From Methylobacterium sp. R2-1 (GTDB lineage: Bacteria; Pseudomonadota; Alphaproteobacteria; Rhizobiales; Beijerinckiaceae), in contig NZ_JACHWM010000002.1 in NCBI RefSeq assembly GCF_014191355.1, positions 372,001-436,000 on the forward strand: a stretch of DNA of 64,000 bases. The letters run 5' to 3'. The translations under genes and the position numbers were made by a program. Below the pieces are notes generated by a model. That model was not told where the DNA came from, did not search any database, and saw nothing but the letters and a program-made list of their open reading frames with translations. This document shows, in pieces, positions 63,920 to 64,000 of this stretch (position 1 is its first letter; each line of letters opens with the position of its first letter).

Positions 63920-64000
63920 ACGCCCTCTCGCCAACTCCCTCGAACCCGAGGCAGGTTGGTCCCGGATCGGGAGGAGCCCTGCTTGAGCGAACACCACGCC

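Noticed and set aside
63920..64000. A gene start with TTG near 63983
   Set aside because: A GGAGGAG stretch precedes it, but only a few codons are visible before the window ends, so coding cannot be judged.

Overview
The window is GC-rich, gene-dense DNA from an alphaproteobacterium of the Hyphomicrobiales, most likely a Methylobacterium/Methylorubrum-type methylotroph. This rests on the gene content: an F1 ATPase operon of the alphaproteobacterial kind, a formaldehyde-activating-enzyme (Fae) paralog, an aerobic (CobN/CobG) cobalamin cluster under a B12 riboswitch, a cycHJKL-type cytochrome c maturation operon, and a gene transfer agent (GTA) structural cluster. Genus is an inference; no rRNA gene is present.

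Layout. 1-3953: end of the ATP synthase F1 operon (atpA 3' part, atpG, atpD, atpC) closed by a strong hairpin terminator. 4044-7374 (minus strand): a tightly overlapping housekeeping operon (PaaI-type thioesterase, DUF1285, CoA-type Nudix hydrolase, DUF6111, CCA-adding enzyme). 7576-14641: a four-gene MoxR / DUF58 / BatA-DUF4159 / von Willebrand-like membrane gene set of unresolved function. 14693-17593: a multi-PAS hybrid histidine kinase. 17611-19829 (minus): a YeeE/YedE-type sulfur transporter coupled to an exported rhodanese. 20173-22801: an epoxide-hydrolase-like enzyme, a small lipoprotein, a small hypothetical gene and the Fae paralog. 23017-25131: cobO-cobP, and, divergent from them, a MarR regulator plus DUF1772 gene behind a perfect 12-bp inverted repeat.

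25188-35554 is a cobalt/cobalamin operon: B12 riboswitch, cbtB, cbtA, a DUF1636 ferredoxin-like gene, cobW, a DUF4349 lipoprotein, cobN, cobG, cobH, cobI, cobJ, mostly joined by 4-base stop/start overlaps. It brings cobalt in, handles it, inserts it and builds the corrin ring as far as CobJ; cobK, cobL, cobM and cobB are not here. A 26-residue membrane peptide (35641-35721, minus) lies just after it.

35978-about 54463 is a GTA-like cluster in the classic order: small terminase-like protein, large terminase, portal, prohead protease, capsid, head-tail connectors, tail tube, tail chaperones, short tape measure, DUF2460, DUF2163, NlpC/P60 peptidase, long tail-tip protein; then DUF2793, a T4-type lysozyme and small membrane proteins. 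No integrase, replication gene or repressor is seen. Unusual points are an Ile in place of the Walker A Thr/Ser of the terminase, a near-consensus parS site between terminase and portal, and two exported trypsin-like proteases inserted on the opposite strand between capsid and connector genes.

54608-57229 holds a PepSY / response regulator / histidine kinase set with an 11-bp-period direct repeat upstream. 57377-62130 is ccmI-ccmE-ccmF-ccmH for c-type cytochrome maturation. 62226-63919 is a DUF1007 plus NicO/RcnA-type nickel/cobalt export pair. The last 81 bases show no gene I can support.
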